Assembly (NCBI RefSeq): GCF_000217935.1 | Contig: NZ_AFHI01000023.1 | Location: forward strand, 62,001-126,000 | Direction: 5' to 3' | From: Rheinheimera sp. A13L | Lineage (GTDB): Bacteria > Pseudomonadota > Gammaproteobacteria > Enterobacterales > Alteromonadaceae | DNA: 64,000 bases | In this document: positions 33,591 through 42,741 of the stretch, in pieces | Layout: each line of letters opens with the position of its first letter | Numbering within the stretch: the first letter of the stretch is position 1 | Position numbers and translations under genes: made by a program | Notes under the pieces: generated by a model | What the model was told of the DNA's origin: nothing | Databases searched by the model: none | What the model saw: the letters and a program-made list of their open reading frames with translations, nothing else

Positions 33591-34670
33591 TTAAAGTGTT
33601 GCCGCCACAGCTGACTCTGGCGGTGTAAAGCGTTTCACCTGAATAATCACACCTAAACGTGGATGATCCAGATAATGAATTTGGCCTAAAGTTAAGCGGG
33701 CACTTTGTTTAATAGCAAGTTGCGCCGGCTGTTTTGTATCTTCGCTCTGGCGCAGATAAAAAGTGCCATCAAACTGAATAAAGCGACCTAAACGTAACTG
33801 AACTAAAGAGTCAAATTGCCACGGACTGAACCAAAGTTGCAAGCTGCTCTGACCTTGTTGCACTGCGGCCAGTTGTTGCTGCACTTGCTGCATTAAATCA
33901 ACAGTTTGACCTGCTTCTGCATTTTCATCCGCATGGTAAGAGCCAGCATACCAGTGGCTGCGGCTGTTACGGCCTGATATCAGAGGTTGACGCCAGGCTG
34001 TGTGTAGCAGCAATTGTTTGCCTGCTTCACGTTGTAACTGGTAGGCCAGATTTTTCAGTTGTAAATCATTGGGCCCCACCAGATAAGCGGTATCTTTTGC
34101 AATGCCATCGCCGGTAAAAGTAACAGGGATTTGCGCTGGTGCAGCTAACTGTAAGGCCAGCTCTTCAGCACTTAATGGCCGACTTATTAACTGACCATCC
34201 ATATCCCATTGTTCCATCTGGCAATTCTGGAAATTCAGCTGAAATAAAGAAGTGACTACAGGCTCTGGTTCTAATTGCACATCTAATGAATCTTCTGCCA
34301 CCACGGGGTCTGGCTGTTTATTCTGCTGATGTTCTGTTAATAGTTGCTGAATTTGCTGCTGTACAGTGGTAGAAACTGGCTGTGCAGGAATTGGGGCTGA
34401 CAAAGTCGGATCAGCCTGTTCTGGTGTGCAGGCTGGTATAGCTTTAATTAAATCAGCCACTGCAGGTTGCACTAAAGGACGCATCAAATCCATCGCATTG
34501 CTGGTTTTAAGCGCCGCTACAGGGGCTTCAAACTGCTCTTTTAAGCTGTTGTCGGTGCTTCGGCTAAAGGCTATCAGCTCAATTTCATACCAGCTGTTAG
34601 CCAAGGCTGTAGTTGTAGCGAATAAACCAACCAAAGCCAGTCCCAGCGATGTTAAACGCAGATGTTTCAT
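33591..34670 (-). CDS. csiV: CsiV-family peptidoglycan-binding envelope protein
   Basis: 359 residues with a signal peptide (cleavage after TTTALA, about residue 24) followed by the family-typical start WYEIELIAFSR. A Gln/Pro-rich low-complexity stretch lies at about 70-130. The conserved C-terminal part includes WFSPWQFDSLVQLRLGRFIQFDGTFYL and ends with HPRLGVIIQVKRF. CsiV of Vibrio cholerae binds peptidoglycan and supports D,D-carboxypeptidase/D-amino-acid tolerance functions. The gene directly follows mfd with an ATGA overlap, as in related genomes, which strengthens the call. Confidence 0.82.
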   Translation of the reverse strand: MKHLRLTSLGLALVGLFATTTALANSWYEIELIAFSRSTDNSLKEQFEAPVAALKTSNAMDLMRPLVQPAVADLIKAIPACTPEQADPTLSAPIPAQPVSTTVQQQIQQLLTEHQQNKQPDPVVAEDSLDVQLEPEPVVTSLFQLNFQNCQMEQWDMDGQLISRPLSAEELALQLAAPAQIPVTFTGDGIAKDTAYLVGPNDLQLKNLAYQLQREAGKQLLLHTAWRQPLISGRNSRSHWYAGSYHADENAEAGQTVDLMQQVQQQLAAVQQGQSSLQLWFSPWQFDSLVQLRLGRFIQFDGTFYLRQSEDTKQPAQLAIKQSARLTLGQIHYLDHPRLGVIIQVKRFTPPESAVAATL

Positions 34671-37600
34671 GATGCTCCTGTCTGATGTTTAGCAAAGTCA
34701 TCCAGCATAAAGCTGACGAAGGCGAATCTGCTATTGGTATCAGGTAAGTCTTTGATAAATTTCAGTTTACTGCCGCCTTCCAATTTAAATACTTTCGACT
34801 GAGTCTGGATCAGCTGAATAATGTAAGACGGGTTCACTGAAGTCCGTTCGGCGAATTCTAGCACACCACCTTTACTGTTGGCTTCCAGTCGTTTAATTCC
34901 AAGCCCTTGCGCCTGCATTTTTAACTCTGTGATTTTGACTAAGTTTTTTGCGGCATCCGGCAATAAGCCAAAACGGTCAATCAATTCTACCTGTACATCG
35001 TCCAGTTCCTGTTCGTCGCGACAAGAGGCTAAACGTTTGTAAAAGGATAAACGTAAGCTGACATCCGGAATATAGGAATCCGGCAGCAAGGCAGGCAGCT
35101 TCATATCCAGTTCGGTTTGTTGGGTCAGAAGTGCATCTAAACTTGGCTCTTTGCCTGCTTTTAAAGCTTCTACAGCCTGCTCCAGCATTTCCATATACAA
35201 ACTAAAACCTACGGATTCAATCTGACCACTTTGCTCGTCACCCAACAATTCGCCTGCGCCGCGAATTTCCATATCCTGACTGGCCAAAGCGAAACCTGCA
35301 CCTAAATCTTCCAGAGCTGAAATCGCCTCCAGCCGTTTTTCTGCGTCTTTAGTCAAACGTTTTGGCGGTGGTGTTAATAAATACGCATAAGCCTGATGGT
35401 GCGAACGGCCAACCCGGCCCCGCAACTGGTGCAGCTGTGCCAGACCAAAATTATCCGCTCTGTTGATAATAATAGTATTGGCTGTTGGCACATCTATACC
35501 GGTTTCGATAATAGTCGAGCACAGCAATAGATTAAAACGCTGATGGTAAAAATCAGCCATGATGTTTTCCAGATCCCGCTCACGCATCTGGCCATGGGCT
35601 ATGCCAATTAAAGCTTCAGGCAACAGCAGGGCTAAATCAGCGGCTGCTTTTTCTATACTGGCTACATCGTTGTGCAGAAAATACACCTGACCACCACGGG
35701 AGATTTCCCGAAGCACAGCTTCACGGATCAGGCCTTCTTCATGTTCACGCACAAAGGTTTTGACCGGCAAACGTTTGGCCGGAGGAGTAGCGATAATAGA
35801 TAAATCACGCATGCCAGACATCGACATATTCAAAGTGCGGGGAATAGGCGTGGCTGTAAGCGTCAGAATATCGATATTGGCTCGCAGGGCTTTGATTTTA
35901 TCTTTTTGCCGCACGCCGAATCTGTGTTCTTCATCAACAATCAAAAGGCCTAAATCTTTAAAACGAATATCGTCCTGCAGTAGTTTGTGGGTGCCTATCA
36001 GTATATCCACTTTGCCTTGTTCGGTTTCTTCCAGTATCAGCTTTTGCTCTTTGCTACTTATAAAACGCGACAACACCGCTACTTTGACCGGCCAGTTGGC
36101 AAAGCGGTCGCGGAAGTTTTCAAAATGCTGCTGTGCCAAAAGCGTGGTAGGCACTAAAACCGCGACTTGTTTATTGTCATTGACTGCAACAAAAGCCGCA
36201 CGCATCGCCACTTCTGTTTTACCAAAACCTACATCACCACACACCAGACGGTCCATGGCGCGTTCGGTTTGCATATCGTTTAGTACTGCAGCTATGGCGT
36301 CGAGCTGATCCACAGTTTCTTTATAAGGAAAACCATCGGCAAACAGCTCGTACTGGTCGGCTTCAAGTTTAAAACCATAGCCAGTCTGGGCGGCCCGCTG
36401 CGCATAAACATCCAAAAGTTCTGCTGCCACATCCCGCACTTTCTCTGCCGCTTTGCGCCGGGCTTTTTCCCACGTGTCGTTACCGAGTTTATGCAGCGGC
36501 GCATGGTCCTGATCCGAACCTGTGTAACGGCTGATTAAATGCAAGGAAGACACAGGCACATACAACTTACTGGCGCCCGCGTATTCAATGGTGACAAATT
36601 CAGCACTGATCCCGGCAGCATCCAGCACCTGCAAGCCCTGATAACGGCCTATACCGTGCTGTAAATGCACCACAGGCTGACCAACAGAGAGCTCCGCCAG
36701 ATTACGGATTATGGTATCGCCGGAGATTTGCTGGCTGTGTTTGCGTTTACGGCGCTGGGTCACTTTGTGACCAAACAGCTCGTTTTCGCTGACTAAAGCT
36801 AAAGGCTCTTCACCAGCTTTAGCTTTGCTTTTGCCTGCTGTTGATTGCAAAGAGCTGGCCTGGAGTAAGCAACCTTGCTCCAAAGACCCTATCACTATGC
36901 CTAAATCAACCTGATCTGTTAAAAACTCTTCAACCGAAGCAAACTGCTGCAAGCGAATTTGATTGCGTTGCATCAGCTGCAATAAACTTTCGCGCCGGCC
37001 TTCAGATTCAACAAAAAACAGCACCCGTCCTTGTTGCTTTTTGATCTCAACAATAAACTGCTGCAGCTTTTCCAGCGGGTTTTTCAGCTGATGATTGACG
37101 GTAAGTTCAGGTAAATCAGTCACTGCTGCATTGGATTGTCCGGCTCGTTCTGGCAATTCAGCACGGCTTAAACGTAAGCGTGGCCACTGTTTTAACTGAG
37201 CAAAAAACTCATCGACCGCTAAATACAGTTCCTGCGGTTTTAAAATGGGTTTAAGTAAATCTATTGCTCTGTCCTGATAACGACGTTGCAAGTCGTGCCA
37301 GAAACGCTCAGCCGCTGCTTCCAAATCACCAACTGCCAGCATCACTGTCTGTTTGGGTAACATGGAAAACAAAGGCGCAGATTGCTCGGCAAAGAGCGGC
37401 AGATAATATTCAATGCCAGCAGGCATCAGGCCCTGACTGACCTGCATATAGAGCGATTCTTTTTCGCTGCGCGCCGGAAAACGTTCACGATACCGAATAC
37501 GGAAGCGTTCTATCGCAGCTTTATCCTGTGGAAATTCGTGGGCTGGCAGCAGTTCAATTTCATTCACTTGCTGCACTGTGCGCTGATTATCCGGATCAAA

Positions 37601-38191
37601 GAGGCGAATGCCGTCAATTTCGTCGTCTAAAAAGTCAATGCGATAGGGCAAAGTACTGCCCATAGGATACAAATCCAGCAAAGAGCCACGTACTGAAAAT
37701 TCGCCATGTTCCATCACCTGATCCACGGCGCGGTATCCTACAGCAGCCAGTTGCTGACGCAGCGCTGTTAAATCCAGCTGTTGGCCTTTTTTGAGTACCA
37801 GGCTGTATTGCTGCAAATAGCTGGCGTCGGTTAACCGCAACAAGGCGGTATTCAGCGGCACTATCACTATGCCATGCTGTAAACGCGGCAGGCTGTACAG
37901 GGTTTTTATACGCTGGGAAATAATATCCTGATGGGGTGAAAATACATCATAAGGCAAAGTTTCCCAGTCCGGAAAGGTCCAGACGTCAGCCGCGTTTTCA
38001 TGGAAAAACACCGTCAGTTCCTGCTCTAACCTAAGGGCTGTGGTGGTGTCTGGTACCACAACTACATAAAGGCCTTTCTGGCGCTGATACAGCTGATAAA
38101 TGGCCCATGGCAAGGCAGCGCCGGACAGGCGGCCCCATTGTTTTTGATCGGTGCTGGAGGTAGGCGCTGGTAATGCTTCAATGCGGATCAT
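34667..38191 (-). CDS. mfd: Transcription-repair coupling factor Mfd
   Basis: 1174 residues, close to the family length of about 1150. Order: UvrB-like N-terminal region (about 1-330), RNA-polymerase-interacting domain (about 490-560; VVHLQHGIGRYQGLQVLD is typical), and an SF2 translocase with GDVGFGKTEVAMRAAF (Walker A), DEEHRFGV (motif II), TATPIPRTLNMS and QLRGRVGRSHHQAYAY (motif VI). A C-terminal autoinhibitory D7 domain follows (TELDMKLPALLPDSYI). It removes RNA polymerase stalled at lesions and recruits UvrA. It overlaps csiV by 4 nt. Confidence 0.97.
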   Translation of the reverse strand: MIRIEALPAPTSSTDQKQWGRLSGAALPWAIYQLYQRQKGLYVVVVPDTTTALRLEQELTVFFHENAADVWTFPDWETLPYDVFSPHQDIISQRIKTLYSLPRLQHGIVIVPLNTALLRLTDASYLQQYSLVLKKGQQLDLTALRQQLAAVGYRAVDQVMEHGEFSVRGSLLDLYPMGSTLPYRIDFLDDEIDGIRLFDPDNQRTVQQVNEIELLPAHEFPQDKAAIERFRIRYRERFPARSEKESLYMQVSQGLMPAGIEYYLPLFAEQSAPLFSMLPKQTVMLAVGDLEAAAERFWHDLQRRYQDRAIDLLKPILKPQELYLAVDEFFAQLKQWPRLRLSRAELPERAGQSNAAVTDLPELTVNHQLKNPLEKLQQFIVEIKKQQGRVLFFVESEGRRESLLQLMQRNQIRLQQFASVEEFLTDQVDLGIVIGSLEQGCLLQASSLQSTAGKSKAKAGEEPLALVSENELFGHKVTQRRKRKHSQQISGDTIIRNLAELSVGQPVVHLQHGIGRYQGLQVLDAAGISAEFVTIEYAGASKLYVPVSSLHLISRYTGSDQDHAPLHKLGNDTWEKARRKAAEKVRDVAAELLDVYAQRAAQTGYGFKLEADQYELFADGFPYKETVDQLDAIAAVLNDMQTERAMDRLVCGDVGFGKTEVAMRAAFVAVNDNKQVAVLVPTTLLAQQHFENFRDRFANWPVKVAVLSRFISSKEQKLILEETEQGKVDILIGTHKLLQDDIRFKDLGLLIVDEEHRFGVRQKDKIKALRANIDILTLTATPIPRTLNMSMSGMRDLSIIATPPAKRLPVKTFVREHEEGLIREAVLREISRGGQVYFLHNDVASIEKAAADLALLLPEALIGIAHGQMRERDLENIMADFYHQRFNLLLCSTIIETGIDVPTANTIIINRADNFGLAQLHQLRGRVGRSHHQAYAYLLTPPPKRLTKDAEKRLEAISALEDLGAGFALASQDMEIRGAGELLGDEQSGQIESVGFSLYMEMLEQAVEALKAGKEPSLDALLTQQTELDMKLPALLPDSYIPDVSLRLSFYKRLASCRDEQELDDVQVELIDRFGLLPDAAKNLVKITELKMQAQGLGIKRLEANSKGGVLEFAERTSVNPSYIIQLIQTQSKVFKLEGGSKLKFIKDLPDTNSRFAFVSFMLDDFAKHQTGAS

Positions 38192-38218
38192 CAGGGAAAT
38201 TCTTTACTCGTTATAAAA

Positions 38219-38239
38219 AGACCGTGTTTTGTACGGTCT
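38219..38239 (-). terminator. Intrinsic terminator after the PilZ-like gene
   Basis: AGACCGT (38219-38225) pairs with ACGGTCT (38233-38239). On the minus strand the stem is followed by TTTTTAT. It lies between the PilZ-like stop (38290) and the mfd start (38191), so mfd likely has its own promoter or depends on read-through. Confidence 0.8.
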
Positions 38240-38289
38240 GTCTTGTTGTTTGGGTTTAGTGTTTTGGGTTCAGCTTTGACGAAACAGCT

Positions 38290-38919
38290 TTATTGCTGGC
38301 TTTGCTGAGCCTGCAACTGGCGTTGTTCCGCTTTACGTTTTAATTGTCTGGATTGTTCATGCAAACTGGCTCTGACCACCATATCTCTGTCTTCATCCCG
38401 AATACGGCGAAACAGAATTTTAACCAGATAACCGGTTTTTTGTTCTGGTTCTGTGGCTGGCTGTTCTGTCACGTCCAGCACCTGACCTAAACAAAATAAA
38501 GCGCCATCATTATTATCTAAAAACAGTTTTACTTCATAGAGTTGGTCTAAAGCTACAGGATTATCCATCCACACCTGCACACCAGAGCCGCCGTAACTAA
38601 AAGTAAAAAAACGGCAGGCCGGATCGTCCTGTGATCGCAACACATAATGAGTTAAGGCATCCAGTTTACGGGCTTGTTGCTGTAAATAATGCGCCAAATC
38701 AACGGACAAATCTTTCACTGCATTAAAAGTTCGAATGGACGAATTGTTCAGCAGACTTAACTCACTGGTCATTTTAAAAGCGTCAGGAATAAGGCGTAAA
38801 AAACCATCCTGGTCCGGCAGAGGCGCGGGAAAAGGTACTAAATTGACCGTAGTTTGGTGTTCAATTTGAAAGTAATCAGCAAATTCTGCAGCTAATTCTG
38901 TATTGCCTGACTGTTGCAT
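38290..38919 (-). CDS. PilZ-domain-like protein
   Basis: 209 residues. The C-terminal half has the PilZ pattern: CRFFTFSYGGSGVQVWMD (the D/NxSxxG-like strand), DQLYEVKLFLDN, GQVLDV and GYLVKILFRRIRDEDRDMVVRASLHEQSRQLKRK, ending in a basic Gln-rich helix. The canonical c-di-GMP-binding RxxxR at the domain start is not obvious, so ligand binding is uncertain. The N-terminal 100 residues are of unknown fold. It lies next to mfd; position gives no functional hint. Confidence 0.55.
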   Translation of the reverse strand: MQQSGNTELAAEFADYFQIEHQTTVNLVPFPAPLPDQDGFLRLIPDAFKMTSELSLLNNSSIRTFNAVKDLSVDLAHYLQQQARKLDALTHYVLRSQDDPACRFFTFSYGGSGVQVWMDNPVALDQLYEVKLFLDNNDGALFCLGQVLDVTEQPATEPEQKTGYLVKILFRRIRDEDRDMVVRASLHEQSRQLKRKAEQRQLQAQQSQQ

Positions 38920-39005
38920 AAGGATACCTCGGGTAGCAAGCTTGTAACCTTAACGGATAATCACTATTATCGCAGCAATTTCTTCACCAACCCAAGTGGA
39001 AGTCT

Positions 39006-40217
39006 GTGAAAAGCCTGCAATTCCCCCTGAGTGTCCGTATTGGTTTGCGTTACAGCCAGAGCCGGAAAGGACATGGGTTTTTATCCTTTATTACGCTGTT
39101 TTCTGTCACAGGTATTTTTTTAGGTGTGACGGCGCTGACTATTGTCAGCTCTGTGATGAACGGTTTTGAAGCTGAACTTAAAAAACGTATTTTAGGAGTG
39201 ATCCCCCACTTAATAGTGCAAAGCGCGTCAGAACCACAGCTTGACGTCACAGCTTTGCAACAGCAGTACCCACAGATTCAGCAGGCAACACCTTATCTGC
39301 AACTGGAGGCATTGGCACAAAGCCCGGGTCAACTGACGGCAGTGTTACTGCAAGGCATAGAGCCGGATCACATTCCGTCCTTTTTACAACAATCTCTGGT
39401 GGCCGGTGACTGGTCTGCTTTAGCGGCTCAGCCTTATTCTGTGATTTTAGGTGCTGGTCTTGCTGATGAATTAAAGGTTGGTCCTGGTCAGCAAATTCGG
39501 TTATTGCTGGCTGAAGGGGGCAGTTTTACGCCTATGGGCTGGTTGCCACGCCAACGTTTATTTACTGTCGCTGGTTTAATTAATACCGGCTCTGAAGTAG
39601 ATAACGGTGTGGCGTTGTTGCATTTGCCTGATTTAAAACGACTGGGCACTAAACTCAAAGATGCACCGCAGTGGCGTTTGAGTTTAACTGAGCCTTTTAG
39701 TGCTCCGGTGTTAGCCAATGAGATAGCTAAATTCCCGGCTGTGGAAAAAGTCACAGACTGGCGGGATAGTCATGGCAAATTATTTGCAGCCGTGGCTATG
39801 GAAAAAGCCATGATGTGGCTGATGTTACTGTTGATAGTGGCCGTAGCGGCTTTTAATATAGTGTCCGCTTTGGTGATGATGGTCACAGAAAAACAACGTG
39901 AAGTGGCCATTTTAAAAACTCAGGGTATGACAGACGCTCAGCTTTTTACCGTTTTTGCCGTACAGGGTATGAATAACGGCCTGCTTGGCACCTTAAGTGG
40001 TGCTGTGGCCGGTATTGTGATCGCATGGCAGCTCAACAGTATTTTGTCACTTTTGGGTATTAGTGTGGTGGCCGGGGTGGCTTTGCCTGTGGATATTCAA
40101 CCCGTGCAAATCTTTTTTATAGTGGTATCAGCTTTGGTGCTGACGGCATTGGCTGTGGTGTATCCAGCCTGGCGGGCAGTGCAAGTACAACCTGCAGAGA
40201 TTTTAAGAGATGAGTAG
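39006..40217 (+). CDS. lolC: Lipoprotein-releasing ABC transporter permease LolC
   Basis: 403 residues from a GTG start. Four membrane segments flank a large periplasmic MacB-like domain: TM1 about 24-48 ([27 protein letters not shown]), then TM2-TM4 in the last 140 residues ([24 protein letters not shown], followed by [15 protein letters not shown], the cytoplasmic coupling helix). It works with LolE and the LolD ATPase to extract outer-membrane lipoproteins to LolA. The first gene of lolC-lolD-lolE; each pair overlaps by 8 nt. Confidence 0.93.
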   Translation: MKSLQFPLSVRIGLRYSQSRKGHGFLSFITLFSVTGIFLGVTALTIVSSVMNGFEAELKKRILGVIPHLIVQSASEPQLDVTALQQQYPQIQQATPYLQLEALAQSPGQLTAVLLQGIEPDHIPSFLQQSLVAGDWSALAAQPYSVILGAGLADELKVGPGQQIRLLLAEGGSFTPMGWLPRQRLFTVAGLINTGSEVDNGVALLHLPDLKRLGTKLKDAPQWRLSLTEPFSAPVLANEIAKFPAVEKVTDWRDSHGKLFAAVAMEKAMMWLMLLLIVAVAAFNIVSALVMMVTEKQREVAILKTQGMTDAQLFTVFAVQGMNNGLLGTLSGAVAGIVIAWQLNSILSLLGISVVAGVALPVDIQPVQIFFIVVSALVLTALAVVYPAWRAVQVQPAEILRDE

Positions 40218-40908
40218 TATTTTAACGGCCCGTCAAATCAATAAAAGTTACAGAGATGGTGCAAATGTCACTCCGGTTTTGCATCAGGTCAATCTTGAAG
40301 TCAAAGCGGGCGAAATGCTGGCCATAGTCGGCAGTTCAGGTTCGGGTAAAAGCACCTTGTTGCATATTTTAGGCACTTTGGATCAGCCGGACAGTGGTGA
40401 ACTGACCTTATTGGGCAAAGCTGTGGCTAAGTTATCGGCCAATGCCAAAGCAAAACTCCGTAATGAAAAACTGGGCTTTATTTATCAGTTTCACCATCTG
40501 CTGATGGATTTTACTGCGCTTGAAAATGTGGCTATGCCGTTGCTTATTCGTGGCGAGTCTAACGAACACGCTGAGCAAAAAGCGGCCACTATGTTAAAAC
40601 GTGTGGGTTTAGGACACAGGGTTGATCACCGGCCTGCTGAATTGAGCGGTGGTGAACGTCAGCGTGTTGCTATAGCCCGGGCTTTGGTGGGAGAGCCTGC
40701 ATTAGTGCTGGCCGATGAGCCTACTGGTAATCTGGATCATCAAACCGCAGAAAGTATTTATAAGCTGTTACGTGAATTAAACCGGGAGCTGAAAACCAGC
40801 TTTATTGTGGTGACCCATGATTTGGCTCTGGCGAAAAAGTTGGATCAGCAATACTGGATGCGTGATGGACACCTGGGCAAGACGATGGATGGCTTACCTC
40901 ATGGCTAG
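40210..40908 (+). CDS. lolD: Lipoprotein-releasing ABC transporter ATPase LolD
   Basis: 232 residues, the usual length. Walker [10 protein letters not shown] (about 44-52), Q-loop [16 protein letters not shown] (the LolD-specific form), signature [15 protein letters not shown], Walker [13 protein letters not shown] and switch VVTHD are all intact. It powers lipoprotein release through LolC/LolE. It lies between the two permease genes, overlapping each by 8 nt, so translation is coupled. Confidence 0.97.
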   Translation: MSSILTARQINKSYRDGANVTPVLHQVNLEVKAGEMLAIVGSSGSGKSTLLHILGTLDQPDSGELTLLGKAVAKLSANAKAKLRNEKLGFIYQFHHLLMDFTALENVAMPLLIRGESNEHAEQKAATMLKRVGLGHRVDHRPAELSGGERQRVAIARALVGEPALVLADEPTGNLDHQTAESIYKLLRELNRELKTSFIVVTHDLALAKKLDQQYWMRDGHLGKTMDGLPHG

Positions 40909-42139
40909 TTTGTCCTGGCAATTGGCGCAGCGGTATCGCAAAAGCCGTAACAGCAATGCCTTTATCCGTTTTATTGCGGCCTCTTCTACTATAGGTATTG
41001 GCCTTGGTGTGGCTATTCTTATTCTGGCTTTATCCGTGATGAACGGCTTTGAGCTGGCATTAAAAGACAAACTTTTGTCGGTCATTCCTCATGTTGAATT
41101 GCAGGCAGTGTCGGACCCTATTCAGAACTGGCGGAAAAAAATTCAGCCTTTGCAACAGCATCCGGGTGTTGTGGCGGGCGCGCCATATATCAAAACCAAT
41201 ACCATGATCCGTAGTGGTGCTAAAGTCAAAGCCGCAGGTTTAAGGGGCATTGATCTAAAGCTGGAGCAAGGTATCAGTGCTTTAGGCTCTTTTGTGGTCG
41301 CAGGGAATTTAAGCCAGATAGACGAGCATCAGATTGTGCTTGGCAAAGGCATAGCCGACGAAGTACAGGCCAAAATAGGGGACGAAGTGCAACTGATGCT
41401 GCCGCAAGTGACTGCGGATGGCAAACTGGCCAGTCATAAGCATGTCAGTTTAACCGTATCCGCCATCGTCAGTATTGGCGGCCAGCTGGATCACCAGCAA
41501 GCCTGGGTGGATATTGCTGCTTTAGGCTCCTGGCTGAACTACCCGCAGGGTGCTGTTCAGGGTTTTGCCTTTAAGATTGACGATATTTTTGCCGCACCTT
41601 TGTTGTCCAGAGAGTTGGGCAACAAGGCGAGTGACTATGTTTATATGCTGGACTGGTTCCGCACTCAGGGCCATTTGTATAACGATATTCAGATGGTGCG
41701 CAGTATTCTGTATTTGGTATTAGTGCTGGTATTGGCTGTGGCCTGCTTTAACATTGTCGCCACTTTAGTGATGGCAGTGCGTGAAAAACAAGGGGATATA
41801 GCTATTCTGCTGACTATGGGCATGCCCAGAACCCGCATAGTGAAAGCTTTTATGTGGCTTGGCTGGCTGAATGGTTTAACAGGAACTTTAGTTGGTGGCA
41901 TTGTGGGCTTGTTATTGGCCTGGCAAATAGAGCCGCTGTTTCGCCTTATTACCAGCCTGACCGGTTTTAGCTTACTGGATTCCAGCATTTATTTTGTTGA
42001 TTATGTGCCCTCTCATATCGAACCTATGCAAGTGGTGATGACCATAGGCATAGCGCTGGTGATGAGTTTACTGGCGACTATTTATCCTGCATTAAGTGCC
42101 AGCAAAGTGCAGCCAGCCTTTGTGTTAGGACAACGATAG
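40901..42139 (+). CDS. lolE: Lipoprotein-releasing ABC transporter permease LolE
   Basis: The start is ATG 40901 ([15 protein letters not shown]), 8 nt inside the lolD end; a longer frame from 40817 is only lolD in another frame. The 412-residue protein is a paralogue of LolC: the same TM1 motif ([21 protein letters not shown]), a periplasmic domain, and [32 protein letters not shown] near the coupling helix. It forms the LolCDE complex with its upstream partners. No obvious separate SD is seen, consistent with translational coupling. Confidence 0.93.
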   Translation: MASLSWQLAQRYRKSRNSNAFIRFIAASSTIGIGLGVAILILALSVMNGFELALKDKLLSVIPHVELQAVSDPIQNWRKKIQPLQQHPGVVAGAPYIKTNTMIRSGAKVKAAGLRGIDLKLEQGISALGSFVVAGNLSQIDEHQIVLGKGIADEVQAKIGDEVQLMLPQVTADGKLASHKHVSLTVSAIVSIGGQLDHQQAWVDIAALGSWLNYPQGAVQGFAFKIDDIFAAPLLSRELGNKASDYVYMLDWFRTQGHLYNDIQMVRSILYLVLVLVLAVACFNIVATLVMAVREKQGDIAILLTMGMPRTRIVKAFMWLGWLNGLTGTLVGGIVGLLLAWQIEPLFRLITSLTGFSLLDSSIYFVDYVPSHIEPMQVVMTIGIALVMSLLATIYPALSASKVQPAFVLGQR

Positions 42140-42170
42140 TTTCTGGCGCCAAGTGGCAGGCGAAGATAAA

Positions 42171-42213
42171 AAAACGTCAGAGCGAGTCGGTTTTAGTTTC
42201 ACTCTGACGTTTT
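42171..42213. terminator. Bidirectional terminator between lolE and the DUF2062 gene
   Basis: AAAACGTCAGAGCG (42171-42184) pairs with CACTCTGACGTTTT (42200-42213) with one wobble and T-runs on both sides. The stem includes the last codons of the convergent DUF2062 gene (stop at 42177-42179). Confidence 0.85.
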
Positions 42214-42716
42214 TTAATGCGGTTGTGCCAGGATTTTTTTGCCGACAAACACCAGAAATAATCCACCAGCGTATAACCCAAAGCCGACAGGGTGCAGCCA
42301 ATAATCAGACTGCCTAACAGGAAAGGTTTTCCTATGGTATCCAGGCTATCTATCAACCAGCTTACACTGATCTGAGGCTCTACATGATGGCCTGGATGAC
42401 CCAGGATCAGCGCTCCCAACTGATAACAAATAAAAAATATGGGCCCCATGGTCAAAGGGTTGGTCAACCAGACCAAAGCTGCCGACAAGGGTAAATTTAC
42501 TCTGAATAAAATAGCTAAAGCCGCAGCTAACACCATCTGAAATGGCATAGGGATTAAGGCAACAAACAAACCCACAGCAAAAGCGCCACGGGCTGAACGG
42601 CGGTTAAAGTGCCACAAATTGTTGTCATGCAACAAATCACCAAAAATTTTTAGCGACGGGTGTTGCTTGATTTTTTCTGTATCTGGTAGATATTTCTTAA
42701 TTAGATTCTTTGCCAT
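42177..42716 (-). CDS. DUF2062 membrane protein
   Basis: 179 residues. The DUF2062 core is clear: ARGAFAVGLFVALIPMPFQMVLAAALAILFR, then LPLSAALVWLTNPLTMGPIF with the conserved NP pair, and a last hydrophobic segment (FLLGSLIIGCTLSALGY). There are about three or four membrane helices and a basic tail. Function is unknown; in some proteins the domain is attached to glycosyltransferases. It is divergent from comEC with only 25 bp between start codons, so the two promoters must overlap the opposite gene. Confidence 0.85.
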   Translation of the reverse strand: MAKNLIKKYLPDTEKIKQHPSLKIFGDLLHDNNLWHFNRRSARGAFAVGLFVALIPMPFQMVLAAALAILFRVNLPLSAALVWLTNPLTMGPIFFICYQLGALILGHPGHHVEPQISVSWLIDSLDTIGKPFLLGSLIIGCTLSALGYTLVDYFWCLSAKKSWHNRIKKRQSETKTDSL

Positions 42717-42741
42717 TACAACTCATTAATGAAAAATTAAC

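Noticed and set aside
35760..36308. 182-codon plus-strand frame inside mfd
   Set aside because: Antisense to the conserved translocase motifs of mfd, with a Ser/Arg-rich composition typical of shadow frames.
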